Origin: Nocardioides soli
GTDB taxonomy: Bacteria; Actinomycetota; Actinomycetes; Propionibacteriales; Nocardioidaceae
Assembly: GCF_014191495.1 (NCBI RefSeq)
Contig: NZ_JACHWR010000003.1
Coordinates: 682,501 to 746,500 of the forward strand
Length of the DNA: 64,000 nt
Direction: 5' to 3'
Numbering within the stretch: position 1 is the stretch's first letter; the number at the start of each line of letters is the position of its first letter. The notes beneath the pieces are model-generated. The model was not told where the DNA came from, did not search any database, and worked only from the letters and a program-made list of their open reading frames with translations. Shown piece by piece: positions 28,955 to 37,655 of the stretch. Both the position numbers and the translations under genes were made by a program.

Positions 28955-30226
28955 ATGACCACGACCCAGCTGGTCGGCCTCCTCCCCGAACTGGAGGTGA
29001 TCCGCGCCGACTTCCCGATCCTGGAGCGCACGGTCGCGGGCGGCCTGCCGCTGGTCTATCTCGACAGCGCGAACACCTCGCAGAAGCCGCAGGTGGTCAT
29101 CGACACGATGGTCGATCACCTCGAGCGTCACAACGCGAACGTCGCCCGGGCGATGCACGCCCTGGGCGCCGAGTCGACCGAGGCGTTCGAGGGCGGCCGC
29201 GACCGGGTGGCGGCGTTCCTCAACGCGCCCAGCCGCGATGAGGTGATCTTCACCAAGAACGCCTCCGAGGCGCTGAACCTGGTCGCGAACACCCTCGCGT
29301 GGGCGCAGGGGCCGCTGCGGGTCGGTGAGGGCGACGTGGTCGTCACCACCGAGATGGAGCACCACTCCAACATCGTGCCGTGGCAGCTGCTCACCGAGCG
29401 CACCGGCGCGACGCTGAAGTGGTTCGGCATCACCGACGACGGCCACCTCGACCTGGCGAACATCGACGAGCTGATCTCCGAGCGCACCAAGGTCGTCACG
29501 CTGACCTGGGTCTCGAACATGCTCGGCACCATCAACCCGGTCGCCGAGATCGCCCGCCGGGCGCACGAGGTCGGCGCGATCGTCGTGCTCGACGCCTCGC
29601 AGGCCGCGCCGCAGCTGCCGGTCGACGTGGTCGCGTGCGGCGCCGACGTGGTGGTCTTCACCGGCCACAAGGTGGTCGGCCCGACCGGCATCGGCGTGCT
29701 GTGGGGCCGGCGCGAGCTGCTCGAGCAGCTGCCGCCCTTCCTCGGCGGCGGCGAGATGATCGAGACCGTGCGGATGGAGGGCTCGACGTACGCCGGGATC
29801 CCGCACAAGTTCGAGGCCGGCACCCCGCCGATCGTCGAGGCCGTGGGCCTGGGCGCGGCGGTCGACTACCTCTCGCACATCGGCATGGACGCGATCCACC
29901 GCCACGAGCAGGCGATCACGGCGTACGCCCTCGAGGGCCTGCAGACCGTCCGCGGCCTGACCGTGCTCGGCCCGCTCGACGCGGCCGAGCGCGGGGGCGC
30001 GATCTCGTTCGAGCTCGACGGCGTGCACCCGCACGACGTGGCGCAGGTGCTCGACTCGCGCGGCGTCGCCGTGCGCGCGGGCCACCACTGCGCGAAGCCT
30101 GCGCACGCCCGCTTCGGTGTGCAGAGCTCGACCCGGATGTCGTCGTACCTCTACACGACGCCCGCCGAGATCGACGCGCTCGTCGACGGCCTGGAATACA
30201 CCCGCTCGTACTTCAAGTTGGGCTGA
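28955..30226 (+). CDS. sufS: Cysteine desulfurase SufS
   Basis: SufS takes sulfur from cysteine for cluster assembly. The 423-residue class V aminotransferase-fold protein has the PLP lysine Lys239 in FTGHKVVGPTG and the persulfide cysteine Cys379 in RAGHHCAKPAH, which is the type II desulfurase pattern. sufU overlaps its stop by 1 base, matching the known SufS-SufU pairing in Gram-positive bacteria. Confidence 0.97.
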   Translation: MTTTQLVGLLPELEVIRADFPILERTVAGGLPLVYLDSANTSQKPQVVIDTMVDHLERHNANVARAMHALGAESTEAFEGGRDRVAAFLNAPSRDEVIFTKNASEALNLVANTLAWAQGPLRVGEGDVVVTTEMEHHSNIVPWQLLTERTGATLKWFGITDDGHLDLANIDELISERTKVVTLTWVSNMLGTINPVAEIARRAHEVGAIVVLDASQAAPQLPVDVVACGADVVVFTGHKVVGPTGIGVLWGRRELLEQLPPFLGGGEMIETVRMEGSTYAGIPHKFEAGTPPIVEAVGLGAAVDYLSHIGMDAIHRHEQAITAYALEGLQTVRGLTVLGPLDAAERGGAISFELDGVHPHDVAQVLDSRGVAVRAGHHCAKPAHARFGVQSSTRMSSYLYTTPAEIDALVDGLEYTRSYFKLG

Positions 30227-30681
30227 TGATGAGCCACGAACTCGACTCGCTCTACCAGGACATCATCCTCGACCACGCGAAGCGCCGGCTGAACGCCGGG
30301 CTGCGCGAGCCGTTCGAGGCCGAGGTCCACCACGTCAACCCGACCTGCGGCGACGAAGTCACGCTGCGGCTGCACCTGGAGGGCGACGTCATCCGCGACA
30401 TCTCCTACGACAACCAGGGCTGCTCGATCTCGTCGGCGTCGGCCTCGGTGATGACCGAGCTGCTGATCGGCAAGACGGTCGCGGAGGCGAAGCCGATCCA
30501 CGACGCGTTCCTCGAGATGATGCGCGGCAAGGGCCAGGTCGAGCCCGACGAGGATGTCCTCGAGGACGCGATCGCCTTCGCCGGGGCCGCCAAGCTGACG
30601 GCCCGCATCAAGTGCGCACTACTGTCGTGGATGGCTTACCAAGACGCTCTCGTCCGAGCCCAGGAGGAATCCGATGTCTGA
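30226..30681 (+). CDS. sufU: Sulfur-transfer protein SufU
   Basis: SufU is a zinc-dependent sulfurtransferase that accepts persulfide from SufS. The 151-residue protein keeps the zinc-site residues: the Cys and Asp in NPTCGDE, the Cys in QGCSISSAS, and the Cys in RIKCALLSW. Two ATG codons lie in tandem at 30226 and 30229; either fits. The last codons overlap the start of sufT by 8 bases. Confidence 0.94.
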   Translation: MMSHELDSLYQDIILDHAKRRLNAGLREPFEAEVHHVNPTCGDEVTLRLHLEGDVIRDISYDNQGCSISSASASVMTELLIGKTVAEAKPIHDAFLEMMRGKGQVEPDEDVLEDAIAFAGAAKLTARIKCALLSWMAYQDALVRAQEESDV

Positions 30682-31057
30682 CACTGGTTCGATCGACCAC
30701 GGCGACCTCCCCGAGGTCCCCGAGGCCACCGGTGGCGTGGCCACCTCCACCGTCACCGTCGACGACGTCACCGAGGCGATGAAGGACGTCGTCGACCCCG
30801 AGCTGGGCATCAACGTCGTCGACCTCGGCCTCGTCTACGGCGTGCACGTCGACGAGGACACCAACGTCGTCATCGACATGACGCTCACCTCGGCCGCCTG
30901 CCCGCTCACCGACGTGATCCAGGACCAGACCAACGGCGCCCTGGAGGGCCTGGTCAACGACGTCCTGATCAACTGGGTCTGGATGCCCCCGTGGGGCCCG
31001 GACAAGATCACCGAGGACGGCCGCGAGCAGCTGCGCGCCCTCGGCTTCAACGTCTGA
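30674..31057 (+). CDS. sufT: SufT/MIP18-family Fe-S maturation protein
   Basis: The 127-residue protein belongs to the MIP18 (DUF59) family, which helps target Fe-S clusters to client proteins. It shows DPELGINVVDLGLVYGV and the reactive-Cys segment TSAACPLTDVI. It ends the suf operon. The ribosome-binding site lies within the sufU 3' end (CAGGAGGAAT). Confidence 0.92.
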   Translation: MSDTGSIDHGDLPEVPEATGGVATSTVTVDDVTEAMKDVVDPELGINVVDLGLVYGVHVDEDTNVVIDMTLTSAACPLTDVIQDQTNGALEGLVNDVLINWVWMPPWGPDKITEDGREQLRALGFNV

Positions 31058-31088
31058 GCCGCGACGGGGGCTCGCCCGCTTCGGGCTC

Positions 31089-31184
31089 GTGCGGGTTTCG
31101 GCTGCTGACAGCCAGGCCCCGCACGACACGCCGTGCCGGCCCGGCATGTCGTGCGGGTTTCGGCTGCTGGCAGCCGAAACCCGC
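31089..31184. terminator. Hairpin cluster between sufT and a convergent gene
   Basis: GCGGGTTTCGGCTG (31153-31166) and its exact complement (31171-31184) form a 14-bp stem with a 4-base loop. A second copy of GTGCGGGTTTCGGCTGCTG occurs at 31089. A further pair, GCACGACA and TGTCGTGC, joins the two. No T-tract follows, so this would be a strong structure-only terminator serving both convergent genes; that role is inferred. Confidence 0.55.
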
Positions 31185-31198
31185 GGCCCCGCCGACCC

Positions 31199-32143
31199 TC
31201 AGCGGGGCGGGGCCGGCTCGAACCTGAGCGGGGTGTCCTCGGCGCCGGCCGTCGACGCCGCCCGGGCCCGGTGGTGGGCCCCGTCGACGACGACGTCCAC
31301 GTCGTACCTGAAGGGGCCGTCACCGAGCCCGTCGACCTCGGCGTCCACGACCCCGCGTGCGGTGAGCAGGACGTAGCGGTCGCCGGCGCAGCCCTGGTCG
31401 CCGACGCGCAGGTCGAAGGTCTCGGAGCGCTCGGAGCCGGTCACGCTCACCGTTCCGCCGACCGCGCCGTCGACCGCGGCACCGTCGAGCACCACCTGCA
31501 CGGTGCCACTGCCGCCCTCGTACGGACCGTTCTGGTGCAGGTGCGCCCACGACATCGGGGCAACGGCGCCCGGGGTGGTCCACCGAGCGGCGCCTGAGGT
31601 GTCGCCGCCGGCAGACGGCTGGACGAAGAGCGAGACCTGGTACTCGCCGCCCGGCCCGCTGGGGGTCAGGTCGTACCGGCCGTCGCCCGTCGGGGTGAGC
31701 AGCACCGGGTAGACGGCGCACCGGCGCTCGCCCAGGAGGCTCACCGACCAGGTGGCGCCGACGTCCGCGAAGCCCGCCTCGGCCCGGGCCACGGCGCCGA
31801 GGACCGGCAGCTCGTCCCATGGCGGGGAGATCATGTCGACGCAGCGGGTGCCCCAGCAGTAGGACCCCTGCCAGGCTTCGGCCTGGGGACCGTCGCCGCG
31901 CACCACGACGGGCGGCGGCGTGCCGCCGGACCCGGACGGCGGTACGGCGAGAGGCGGTGGGGTGGCTGCCGCGGTCGCTGTCGGTGGCGCCTCGGCCGGG
32001 CCGGACGGCGCCGACGCCCCGTTCGCCAGGGCTGCGGCGCCGACCGCGCAGACCGCGACCGCGGCGGCCGCGATGCCGGCCGCCCGACGGCGGGAACGCC
32101 GGGAGCGGTCGTCGGTGCCGGACGGGTCGGGTTCGCTGGCCAT
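31199..32143 (-). CDS. Secreted or membrane-anchored protein of unknown function
   Basis: The 314-residue protein has a basic N-terminus (RSRRSRRRAAG) followed by a hydrophobic Ala-rich segment (about residues 20-42), a Pro/Thr/Ala-rich linker, and a beta-rich remainder with several cysteines (CWGTRC near residue 95). This is the layout of an exported, anchored protein. I do not recognise the extracellular domain. It points left into the hairpin cluster and is divergent from the acVLRF1 gene. Confidence 0.7.
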   Translation of the reverse strand: MASEPDPSGTDDRSRRSRRRAAGIAAAAVAVCAVGAAALANGASAPSGPAEAPPTATAAATPPPLAVPPSGSGGTPPPVVVRGDGPQAEAWQGSYCWGTRCVDMISPPWDELPVLGAVARAEAGFADVGATWSVSLLGERRCAVYPVLLTPTGDGRYDLTPSGPGGEYQVSLFVQPSAGGDTSGAARWTTPGAVAPMSWAHLHQNGPYEGGSGTVQVVLDGAAVDGAVGGTVSVTGSERSETFDLRVGDQGCAGDRYVLLTARGVVDAEVDGLGDGPFRYDVDVVVDGAHHRARAASTAGAEDTPLRFEPAPPR

Positions 32144-32187
32144 GAGGGTTGTACGCGCCCGACCCGCGATCGGTTCCGCCGACCGGA

Positions 32188-32193
32188 TAGCGT
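32188..32193 (+). promoter_or_regulatory. Leaderless -10 box of the acVLRF1 gene
   Basis: TAGCGT ends 7 bases before the GTG at 32201. Confidence 0.4.
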
Positions 32194-32200
32194 CGGGCCC

Positions 32201-32806
32201 GTGGAGGTGCTCGTACCCGCGTCGCGACTGGTCCGTTGGGTCGAGAACTTCACCCAGCGTCACGGAGACACCTCGCTGGGGGTCGTCGACGGCGCCCTGA
32301 CGGGCTCCGCGGCCGACCGGTCCACCTTCACTGCCCGGCTGCCCTTCGACGCGCCGTACGTCGGGCCGCCTGAAGCGTCGTCCTTCGCCGCCGCGGTCGG
32401 CGCCCCCGACGACTGGGGCGTGCTGCTGGTGCGCAAGGGCGGGTTCGCGATCGCCCGGTTGCGCGGCCTGACCACCACCGACAGCAAGGTCGGTCAGCGC
32501 CACGTCCAGGGCCGCACGAAGGCGGGCGGACAGAGCCAGCAGCGGTTCGCCCGGCGCCGCGACAACCAGGCGCGGCAGGCGTTCGAGGCGGCGGCGGACC
32601 ACGCCGCGCGCGTGCTGACCGGCCTCGCCGGGCCGGTGGTGGCCGGGGGAGACCATGTCGCGGTCGACGAGGTGCTCGCCGACCCCCGGCTGCGAGGCCT
32701 GGGCGTGGTCGGCCCGTGGCTCGCCGTACCCGATCCGAAGCGAGGTGTCCTGGAGCAGGCCGTGTCCGACGCGTGCGCGGCCCGGGTCGAGGTCCACAAC
32801 GCCTGA
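32201..32806 (+). CDS. acVLRF1-type peptidyl-tRNA hydrolase/release-factor-like protein
   Basis: The 201-residue protein resembles the actinobacterial VLRF1 family, relatives of eukaryotic Vms1/ANKZF1 and of eRF1. Those proteins cleave peptidyl-tRNA on stalled 60S subunits. The key loop is KAGGQSQQRFARRRDNQA (about residues 107-124), where GGQ-like catalytic sequence is followed by the GQSxxRF pattern typical of VLRF1. The whole protein is little more than the catalytic domain. Family membership is recognised from the motif; a role in bacterial ribosome rescue is inference. Confidence 0.8.
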   Translation: MEVLVPASRLVRWVENFTQRHGDTSLGVVDGALTGSAADRSTFTARLPFDAPYVGPPEASSFAAAVGAPDDWGVLLVRKGGFAIARLRGLTTTDSKVGQRHVQGRTKAGGQSQQRFARRRDNQARQAFEAAADHAARVLTGLAGPVVAGGDHVAVDEVLADPRLRGLGVVGPWLAVPDPKRGVLEQAVSDACAARVEVHNA

Positions 32807-32818
32807 TCCGGGCGGCGG

Positions 32819-32824
32819 TACCGT
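32819..32824 (+). promoter_or_regulatory. Leaderless -10 box of the ABC exporter pair
   Basis: TACCGT ends 6 bases before the GTG at 32831. Confidence 0.35.
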
Positions 32825-32830
32825 CGGTGC

Positions 32831-33748
32831 GTGACCGACGAGCGCGTCATCGAGATCAGCGGTCTGGTGAAGACGTTCGGGAGCGTGCGCGCCCTCGACG
32901 GGCTGGACCTCGAGGTGCGGGCGGGGGAGGTGCACGGCTTCCTCGGGCCCAATGGGGCCGGCAAGTCCACGACGATCCGCGTGGTGCTCGGCCTGCTGCG
33001 CAAGGACGGCGGCGAGGTCCGCCTCTTCGGCGGCGACCCGTGGCGACAGGCGGCCGAGCTGCACCGACGGCTCGCCTACGTGCCCGGTGACGTCAACCTC
33101 TGGCCGAACCTCACCGGCGGCGAGGTGATCGACCTGCTCGGCCGGCTCCGCGGCGGCGTCGACGAGCGGCGCCGCGCCGAGCTGATCGCGGCGTTCGAGC
33201 TCGATCCGACCAAGAAGGGCCGTGCCTACTCGAAGGGCAACCGGCAGAAGGTCGCACTCGTCGCCGCGCTCGCCTCCGACGTCGACCTGCTGGTGCTCGA
33301 CGAGCCGACGTCGGGGCTCGACCCGTTGATGGAGGCGGTCTTCCGGCGCTACGTCGACGCGTTCCGCGACCGGGGCCACGCCGTGCTGCTCAGCAGCCAC
33401 ATCCTGGCCGAGGTCGAGGAGCTCGGCGACCGCGTCAGCATCATCCGGTCCGGCCGCGTGGTCGAGAGCGGCACGCTCGCGGACCTCCGGCACCTGACCC
33501 GCACGTCGGTGAGCGCCGAGCTCGAGCGCCACGTCGACGGGCTCGACGGCGTCCCCGGCGTGCACGACCTGGTCGTCGAGGGCACCCGGGTCCGGTTCCA
33601 GGTCGACACGGCCCAGCTCGACCCCGCGCTCGGCGTCCTGGTCAGGAGCGGGGTGCGCACGCTGACCAGCCAGCCGCCCACGCTCGAGGAGCTGTTCCTG
33701 CGGCACTACGGCGACCGGGTCGACGACGCCCCGGGAGAGGAGTCGTGA
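32831..33748 (+). CDS. ABC exporter ATP-binding protein
   Basis: The 305-residue ATPase has Walker A GPNGAGKSTT, Walker B LLVLDEPTSGLDP and the His switch in LLSSHILAEVEEL. The signature motif is degenerate: YSKGNRQKVAL instead of LSGGQ, as in some polyketide-antibiotic exporter ATPases. The C-terminal domain of about 80 residues is typical of DrrA-like proteins. It overlaps the permease gene by 4 bases. Confidence 0.9.
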   Translation: MTDERVIEISGLVKTFGSVRALDGLDLEVRAGEVHGFLGPNGAGKSTTIRVVLGLLRKDGGEVRLFGGDPWRQAAELHRRLAYVPGDVNLWPNLTGGEVIDLLGRLRGGVDERRRAELIAAFELDPTKKGRAYSKGNRQKVALVAALASDVDLLVLDEPTSGLDPLMEAVFRRYVDAFRDRGHAVLLSSHILAEVEELGDRVSIIRSGRVVESGTLADLRHLTRTSVSAELERHVDGLDGVPGVHDLVVEGTRVRFQVDTAQLDPALGVLVRSGVRTLTSQPPTLEELFLRHYGDRVDDAPGEES

Positions 33749-35316
33749 CCGGCTGGGCGTCGTTCCTGCGGCTCTTCCTGCGCCGCGACCGCTGGATGCT
33801 GCTGTGGTGGGGCCTGGGCACCATGCTCCTCTACGTCAGCCAGGCGGTGAGCGTCGACGACCTCTACGCCACCCAGGCGGAGTTCGACCGCGCGGCGGCG
33901 AGCATGGAGGGCAACGCGGCCTTCATCGCGATGGCCGGGCCCGCCCGGGCGCTCAACACCACCGGCGGCCAGGTGTTCTGGCAGGCGTCCGCGTTCGGCG
34001 CGATCGTCGCGGGGCTGATGAGCATGTTCATCGTCGGGCGACACACCCGCGCCGAGGAGGAGACCGGGCGCGACGAGCTGCTCCGAGCCACGGCGGTCGG
34101 TCGCCTCGCACCGACCACGGCGGCTCTGATCGCCGCGGCGATCGCCAACGTGCTCCTGGGCGTGCTGGTGGCGGGCAGCCTGGTGCTCTACGGGCTCGCG
34201 GTCGCGGACTCGATCGGCACCGGCGTCGGCCTGACCCTGTGCGGCTGGTTCTTCTCCGCGACCGCCCTGGTGGCCGCCCAGCTGACCACGAGCACGCGCG
34301 CGACGTACGGCGTGGCCGGCATCGTCATCGCGGTCTCCTACGTGCTGCGCGCGGTCGGCGACGTCGGGAACGGCGTGGCGAGCTGGCTGTCGCCGATCGG
34401 CTGGTACCAGGCCATGCACCCCTTCTCCGGCCTGCGCTGGTGGCCGGCGCTGCTCCTGGTCGCGGGCACGGCGGCCGCAGCCACGGTCGCCTACCGGCTG
34501 TTCGTGGGCCGCGACTACGGCTCGGGCGTGCTGGCCGCGCGTCCGGGCCCGCCGCGCGCGCCGACGACGCTCTCGGGCGGCTTCGGACTCGCGTGGCGGT
34601 TGCAGCGCGCACCGATGCTCAGCTGGACGGCGGGCATGTTCGCGCTCGGCCTGGTGTACGGGTCGATGGGCAACGACGTCTCGGACCTCGTCGGCGACTC
34701 CGAGACGTCCCAGGAGATGTTCCTGCAGGGCAGCAGCGACATCGTCGAGGGCTTCTACGCGACCTCGATGATCATGCTCGCGCTGATCGTCTGCGGCTTC
34801 GCGATCTCCTCCACGCTGCGTCCGCGCGGCGAGGAGGACGACGGGCACCTCGAGGTGGTGCTGGCGACCGCGCTCCCGCGCTCGCGATGGCTGCTCGCGC
34901 ATGTCGCGATGACGGTCGCCGGCACGGCTGCGGCGCTCGCCGCCGCCGGGGTCGGGCTGGCGGTCGGCTACTCGCTGGTCACCGGCACCTCCGACGAGCT
35001 CTGGCACCTGTCCGTGCCGCTGCTCCAGTACGCCCCGGCGGTGCTCGTGCTCAGCGGCGTCGCCCGGCTCCTGTACGGTGTCTCGCCCCGCCTGATGGTG
35101 GTCGCGTGGCTGCCCCTGATCCTGGCCGCGGTCGTGATGCTGTTCGGCGACCTGCTGTCGATCCCACAGTGGGTCCAGGACGTCTCGCCGTTCGAGCATC
35201 TCGCGCTGGTCCCGGCCCAGGACGTCGACTGGGCGGCGCTCGTCGGCGTCGCCCTGGTCGCCGTCGCCCTGAGTGTCGCGGGCCAACTGGCCTTCCGGTG
35301 GCGCGACGTGCACTAG
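33745..35316 (+). CDS. ABC exporter permease (polyketide-antibiotic exporter type)
   Basis: The 523-residue protein has about twelve hydrophobic segments in two similar halves, the layout of the fused ABC-2 permeases annotated as exporters of polyketide antibiotics. GTG start overlaps the ATPase stop as GTGA. Substrate is unknown, and there is no biosynthetic cluster nearby, so self-protection or lipid export are both possible. Confidence 0.85.
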   Translation: MTGWASFLRLFLRRDRWMLLWWGLGTMLLYVSQAVSVDDLYATQAEFDRAAASMEGNAAFIAMAGPARALNTTGGQVFWQASAFGAIVAGLMSMFIVGRHTRAEEETGRDELLRATAVGRLAPTTAALIAAAIANVLLGVLVAGSLVLYGLAVADSIGTGVGLTLCGWFFSATALVAAQLTTSTRATYGVAGIVIAVSYVLRAVGDVGNGVASWLSPIGWYQAMHPFSGLRWWPALLLVAGTAAAATVAYRLFVGRDYGSGVLAARPGPPRAPTTLSGGFGLAWRLQRAPMLSWTAGMFALGLVYGSMGNDVSDLVGDSETSQEMFLQGSSDIVEGFYATSMIMLALIVCGFAISSTLRPRGEEDDGHLEVVLATALPRSRWLLAHVAMTVAGTAAALAAAGVGLAVGYSLVTGTSDELWHLSVPLLQYAPAVLVLSGVARLLYGVSPRLMVVAWLPLILAAVVMLFGDLLSIPQWVQDVSPFEHLALVPAQDVDWAALVGVALVAVALSVAGQLAFRWRDVH

Positions 35317-35319
35317 CGT
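35314..35319 (+). promoter_or_regulatory. Leaderless -10 box at 35314
   Basis: TAGCGT ends 7 bases before the ATG at 35327 and lies directly over the stop of the permease gene. Confidence 0.4.
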
Positions 35320-35326
35320 GCGCAGC

Positions 35327-36235
35327 ATGTGGCAGCCCGAACCCGGGTGGCACCCGCTGCCCGGCGGCAGCGGCGCGTCCACGGTTGGTGTCTGGAGGAC
35401 GGTCGTCGGCGACCAGCCCGTGGCGGTCAAACGACTCGCCGCGCCGACCCCCGGGGACCCCGACGAGCTGTCCGACCCGCGGCACTTCGCCTACTGGCGG
35501 CGCGCGGCCGACGTGGTCGCGGTCGGCACGGTCGACGACACACCCGGGCTGCGGGGGCCGCGGCTGGGGGCGGTCGAGGAGGACGCCTCCGGCATCACGA
35601 TCACCCAGGAGTGGGTCGAGGACGCCTCGAGCAGCGGGCTGTTCTGCGCGCACGCCCTCGGCCGCTTCGCCGGAGCGCAGCTCGCTCCCGCGCCCTGGCT
35701 GGCCCGCAACCAGCTGCGCGACCGGCTGACCCGGGTCGAGCGGTCCGGCGGCTGGCAGACCCTCGCCCGGACGACGGTCGCCGACGTCGCCGACCACCTG
35801 TGGTCGCGTCGCGTCGAGCTGCTGGGCGCCGTCGACGCGCTGGTGCAGGTGCCGCAGCACGGCGACGCCGTACCGGCCAACCTGCTCGGCCGGTCGGCGG
35901 ACGACGTCATCGCGATCGACTGGGCGACCCTGGGCACCGGCCCGGTCGGCGCCGACCTCGGCTACTTCGCCCTGGCCGCCCGTGAGGAGCTGGAGCCGCT
36001 CGTCGACGCCTACCTGTTGGGGCTGCCCGGCGGCCTGGCCACCCGGGAGGAGGTCATGCTCGGCGCGCGGGTGACCACCGTCTACACGGTGCTGAACCGG
36101 GCGGAGTGGGCGCTGGCCCGGGCCGCCCGCGGCGAGGGTGCGCTCGCCGGGAAGTTCCGCCACCCCGCGGTCGCGCCGTACCTGCGCGCGCTGCAGCGGC
36201 AGTTCCCGCACATCGAGGCGTTGGTGCAGGGCTGA
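35327..36235 (+). CDS. Aminoglycoside phosphotransferase-fold kinase-like protein
   Basis: The 302-residue protein has an APH-type catalytic loop, QHGDAVPANLLGRS, followed by a metal-binding VIAIDWATLGTGPVGADLGYF. The expected catalytic Asp of HxDxxxxN reads HGDAVPANL, so the loop is intact. The N-terminal lobe is reduced (VAVKRL). Such genes are common in actinobacteria and usually lack a known substrate; resistance should not be assumed. Confidence 0.75.
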   Translation: MWQPEPGWHPLPGGSGASTVGVWRTVVGDQPVAVKRLAAPTPGDPDELSDPRHFAYWRRAADVVAVGTVDDTPGLRGPRLGAVEEDASGITITQEWVEDASSSGLFCAHALGRFAGAQLAPAPWLARNQLRDRLTRVERSGGWQTLARTTVADVADHLWSRRVELLGAVDALVQVPQHGDAVPANLLGRSADDVIAIDWATLGTGPVGADLGYFALAAREELEPLVDAYLLGLPGGLATREEVMLGARVTTVYTVLNRAEWALARAARGEGALAGKFRHPAVAPYLRALQRQFPHIEALVQG

Positions 36236-36241
36236 GATCGG

Positions 36242-36504
36242 GATAGTCCGTCACGAATCGGTTGTTCGACGGCGGGATCGACGACCAGAACGTGACGGAC
36301 TATCGCTCGGACCGCAGGCGTCGGGTTAGCGCAAGCATCGGGATAGTCCGTCACGAATCGGTTGCTCGAGGGCGAGGTCGACGACCGGAACGTGACGGAC
36401 TATCGCTCGGACCGCAGGCGTCGGGCTAGCGCAAGCATCGGGATAGTCCGTCACGAATCGGTTGCTCGACGGCGGGATCGACGACCAGAACGTGACGGAC
36501 TATC
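36242..36504. repeat. Three-unit, exactly 100-bp-period palindromic array
   Basis: GATAGTCCGTCACG starts at 36242, 36342 and 36442, each followed 35 bases later by its exact complement (36291, 36391, 36491). Thus three identical 14-bp stems with 35-base loops are spaced at exactly 100 bp. Loops differ at a few positions; the 37-base spacers between stems are nearly identical. The array fills the convergent gap between the kinase-like gene and the metallopeptidase gene. Confidence 0.85.
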
Positions 36505-36515
36505 GCGGCAGCCCC

Positions 36516-37442
36516 TCACAAAGCCCCAGGCGCGAACGTGTCGCACGCGTCGAGGGTGCCCTCCCGGTAGCCGCGGGTGAACCACTCGACCCGCTGCCGC
36601 GCCGAGCCGTGGGTCCAGGAGTCCGGGTCGACCTGGCCGCCGGAGGAGGACTGGATCCGGTCGTCGCCGACGGCGGTGGCGGCCGCGATCGCCTGCTCGA
36701 CGTCCTGGCGGGTCAGATCGGAGATGAGCACGGCGCCCTGGGCGTCCTGGGTGCCGGTGGCAGACCCGGCCCACATGCCGGCGTAGCAATCGGCCTGGAG
36801 CTCGAGGCGCACGGCGTCGCTGCGGGCACCCTGCTGCGTCCTGACCCGCCCCATCGTGCCGAGCAGGTTCTGGACGTGGTGGCCGTACTCGTGGGCGAGC
36901 ACGTACGGCTCCACGAACGCGCCCGACGGCCCGGCCAGCCGGTCCTGGAGCACGTCGGCGAAGAACGTCCTGTCCAGGTAGATCGTCTGGTCGACGGGGC
37001 AGTAGAACGGCCCGACGTCGGCGGACGCCGAGCCGCAGCCCGTCGACACCGCACCGGAGAAGGTCCGCAGCGACCTCTCGGGCGTGAACGCCGTCGCCGA
37101 CTGCTCCGGCAGCGTCGAGGACCAGTAGTCGTAGAGCGAGTTCTCGACGGCGACCCGGGCGCAGTCGGCCGACCGGTTCGCGTCGTCGCCGGTCTCGCAG
37201 GAGGCATAGCGGTCGGTGTCGGCCATCCGGCCGGTGTCGTACGCCGTGGGGGAGTCGCCGCCGCCGAGGACCATGCTCAGCCCGACGATCACCAGGACCA
37301 CGAGCAGCCCGCCCACGCCGCCGCCCGCCAGCCCACCCGGGACCGGGATCCCGCCCGAGCGACCGGCCGAGCGACCTCCGGCGCCCCGGCCGGCGTCCGA
37401 CGTACGCCGCGCGTCCAGCCGTGCCTTCGGGTTGAACCGCAT
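36516..37442 (-). CDS. YpfJ-type neutral zinc metallopeptidase
   Basis: The 308-residue protein has a basic N-terminus, one transmembrane segment (about residues 45-65, GGLLVVLVIVGLSMVLGG), and an extracytoplasmic domain with the zinc motif HEYGHH (in VLAHEYGHHVQNLLG) and the downstream ELQADCYAGMWAG glutamate. This matches the neutral zinc metallopeptidase family. The ATG at 37442 gives MRFNPKARLD, the usual family start. Two conserved Cys pairs suggest disulfides. Confidence 0.9.
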   Translation of the reverse strand: MRFNPKARLDARRTSDAGRGAGGRSAGRSGGIPVPGGLAGGGVGGLLVVLVIVGLSMVLGGGDSPTAYDTGRMADTDRYASCETGDDANRSADCARVAVENSLYDYWSSTLPEQSATAFTPERSLRTFSGAVSTGCGSASADVGPFYCPVDQTIYLDRTFFADVLQDRLAGPSGAFVEPYVLAHEYGHHVQNLLGTMGRVRTQQGARSDAVRLELQADCYAGMWAGSATGTQDAQGAVLISDLTRQDVEQAIAAATAVGDDRIQSSSGGQVDPDSWTHGSARQRVEWFTRGYREGTLDACDTFAPGAL

Positions 37443-37494
37443 GACCACGCTCCACAGCCGAGCCGCCGATGTCAGACAGGACGCTACTCCCGCC

Positions 37495-37500
37495 TAGGAT
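37495..37500 (+). promoter_or_regulatory. -10 box before the ABC-F leader mini-ORF
   Basis: TAGGAT ends 9 bases before the ATG at 37510. A transcript from here would begin at or just before the mini-ORF, which then occupies the entire 5' leader of the ABC-F gene. Confidence 0.4.
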
Positions 37501-37509
37501 TGCCCAGAC

Positions 37510-37655
37510 ATGATCCTCACCCCACAGACTCGCGAGGTTCCCCCGCAACGCTTCACCCCACGAGCTTGCGGCTCCTCCGCTTCGCTCCTCCGTCACAAGC
37601 CCGCAGGGACCCCGAAGCTTCGCTCCTCCACCTCACCCTTCCGCGGGGACCCCGG

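Noticed and set aside
36242..36504. Possible CRISPR array
   Set aside because: The 100-bp period is regular, but the spacers are nearly identical to one another, each unit is a large palindrome, and no cas gene is present.
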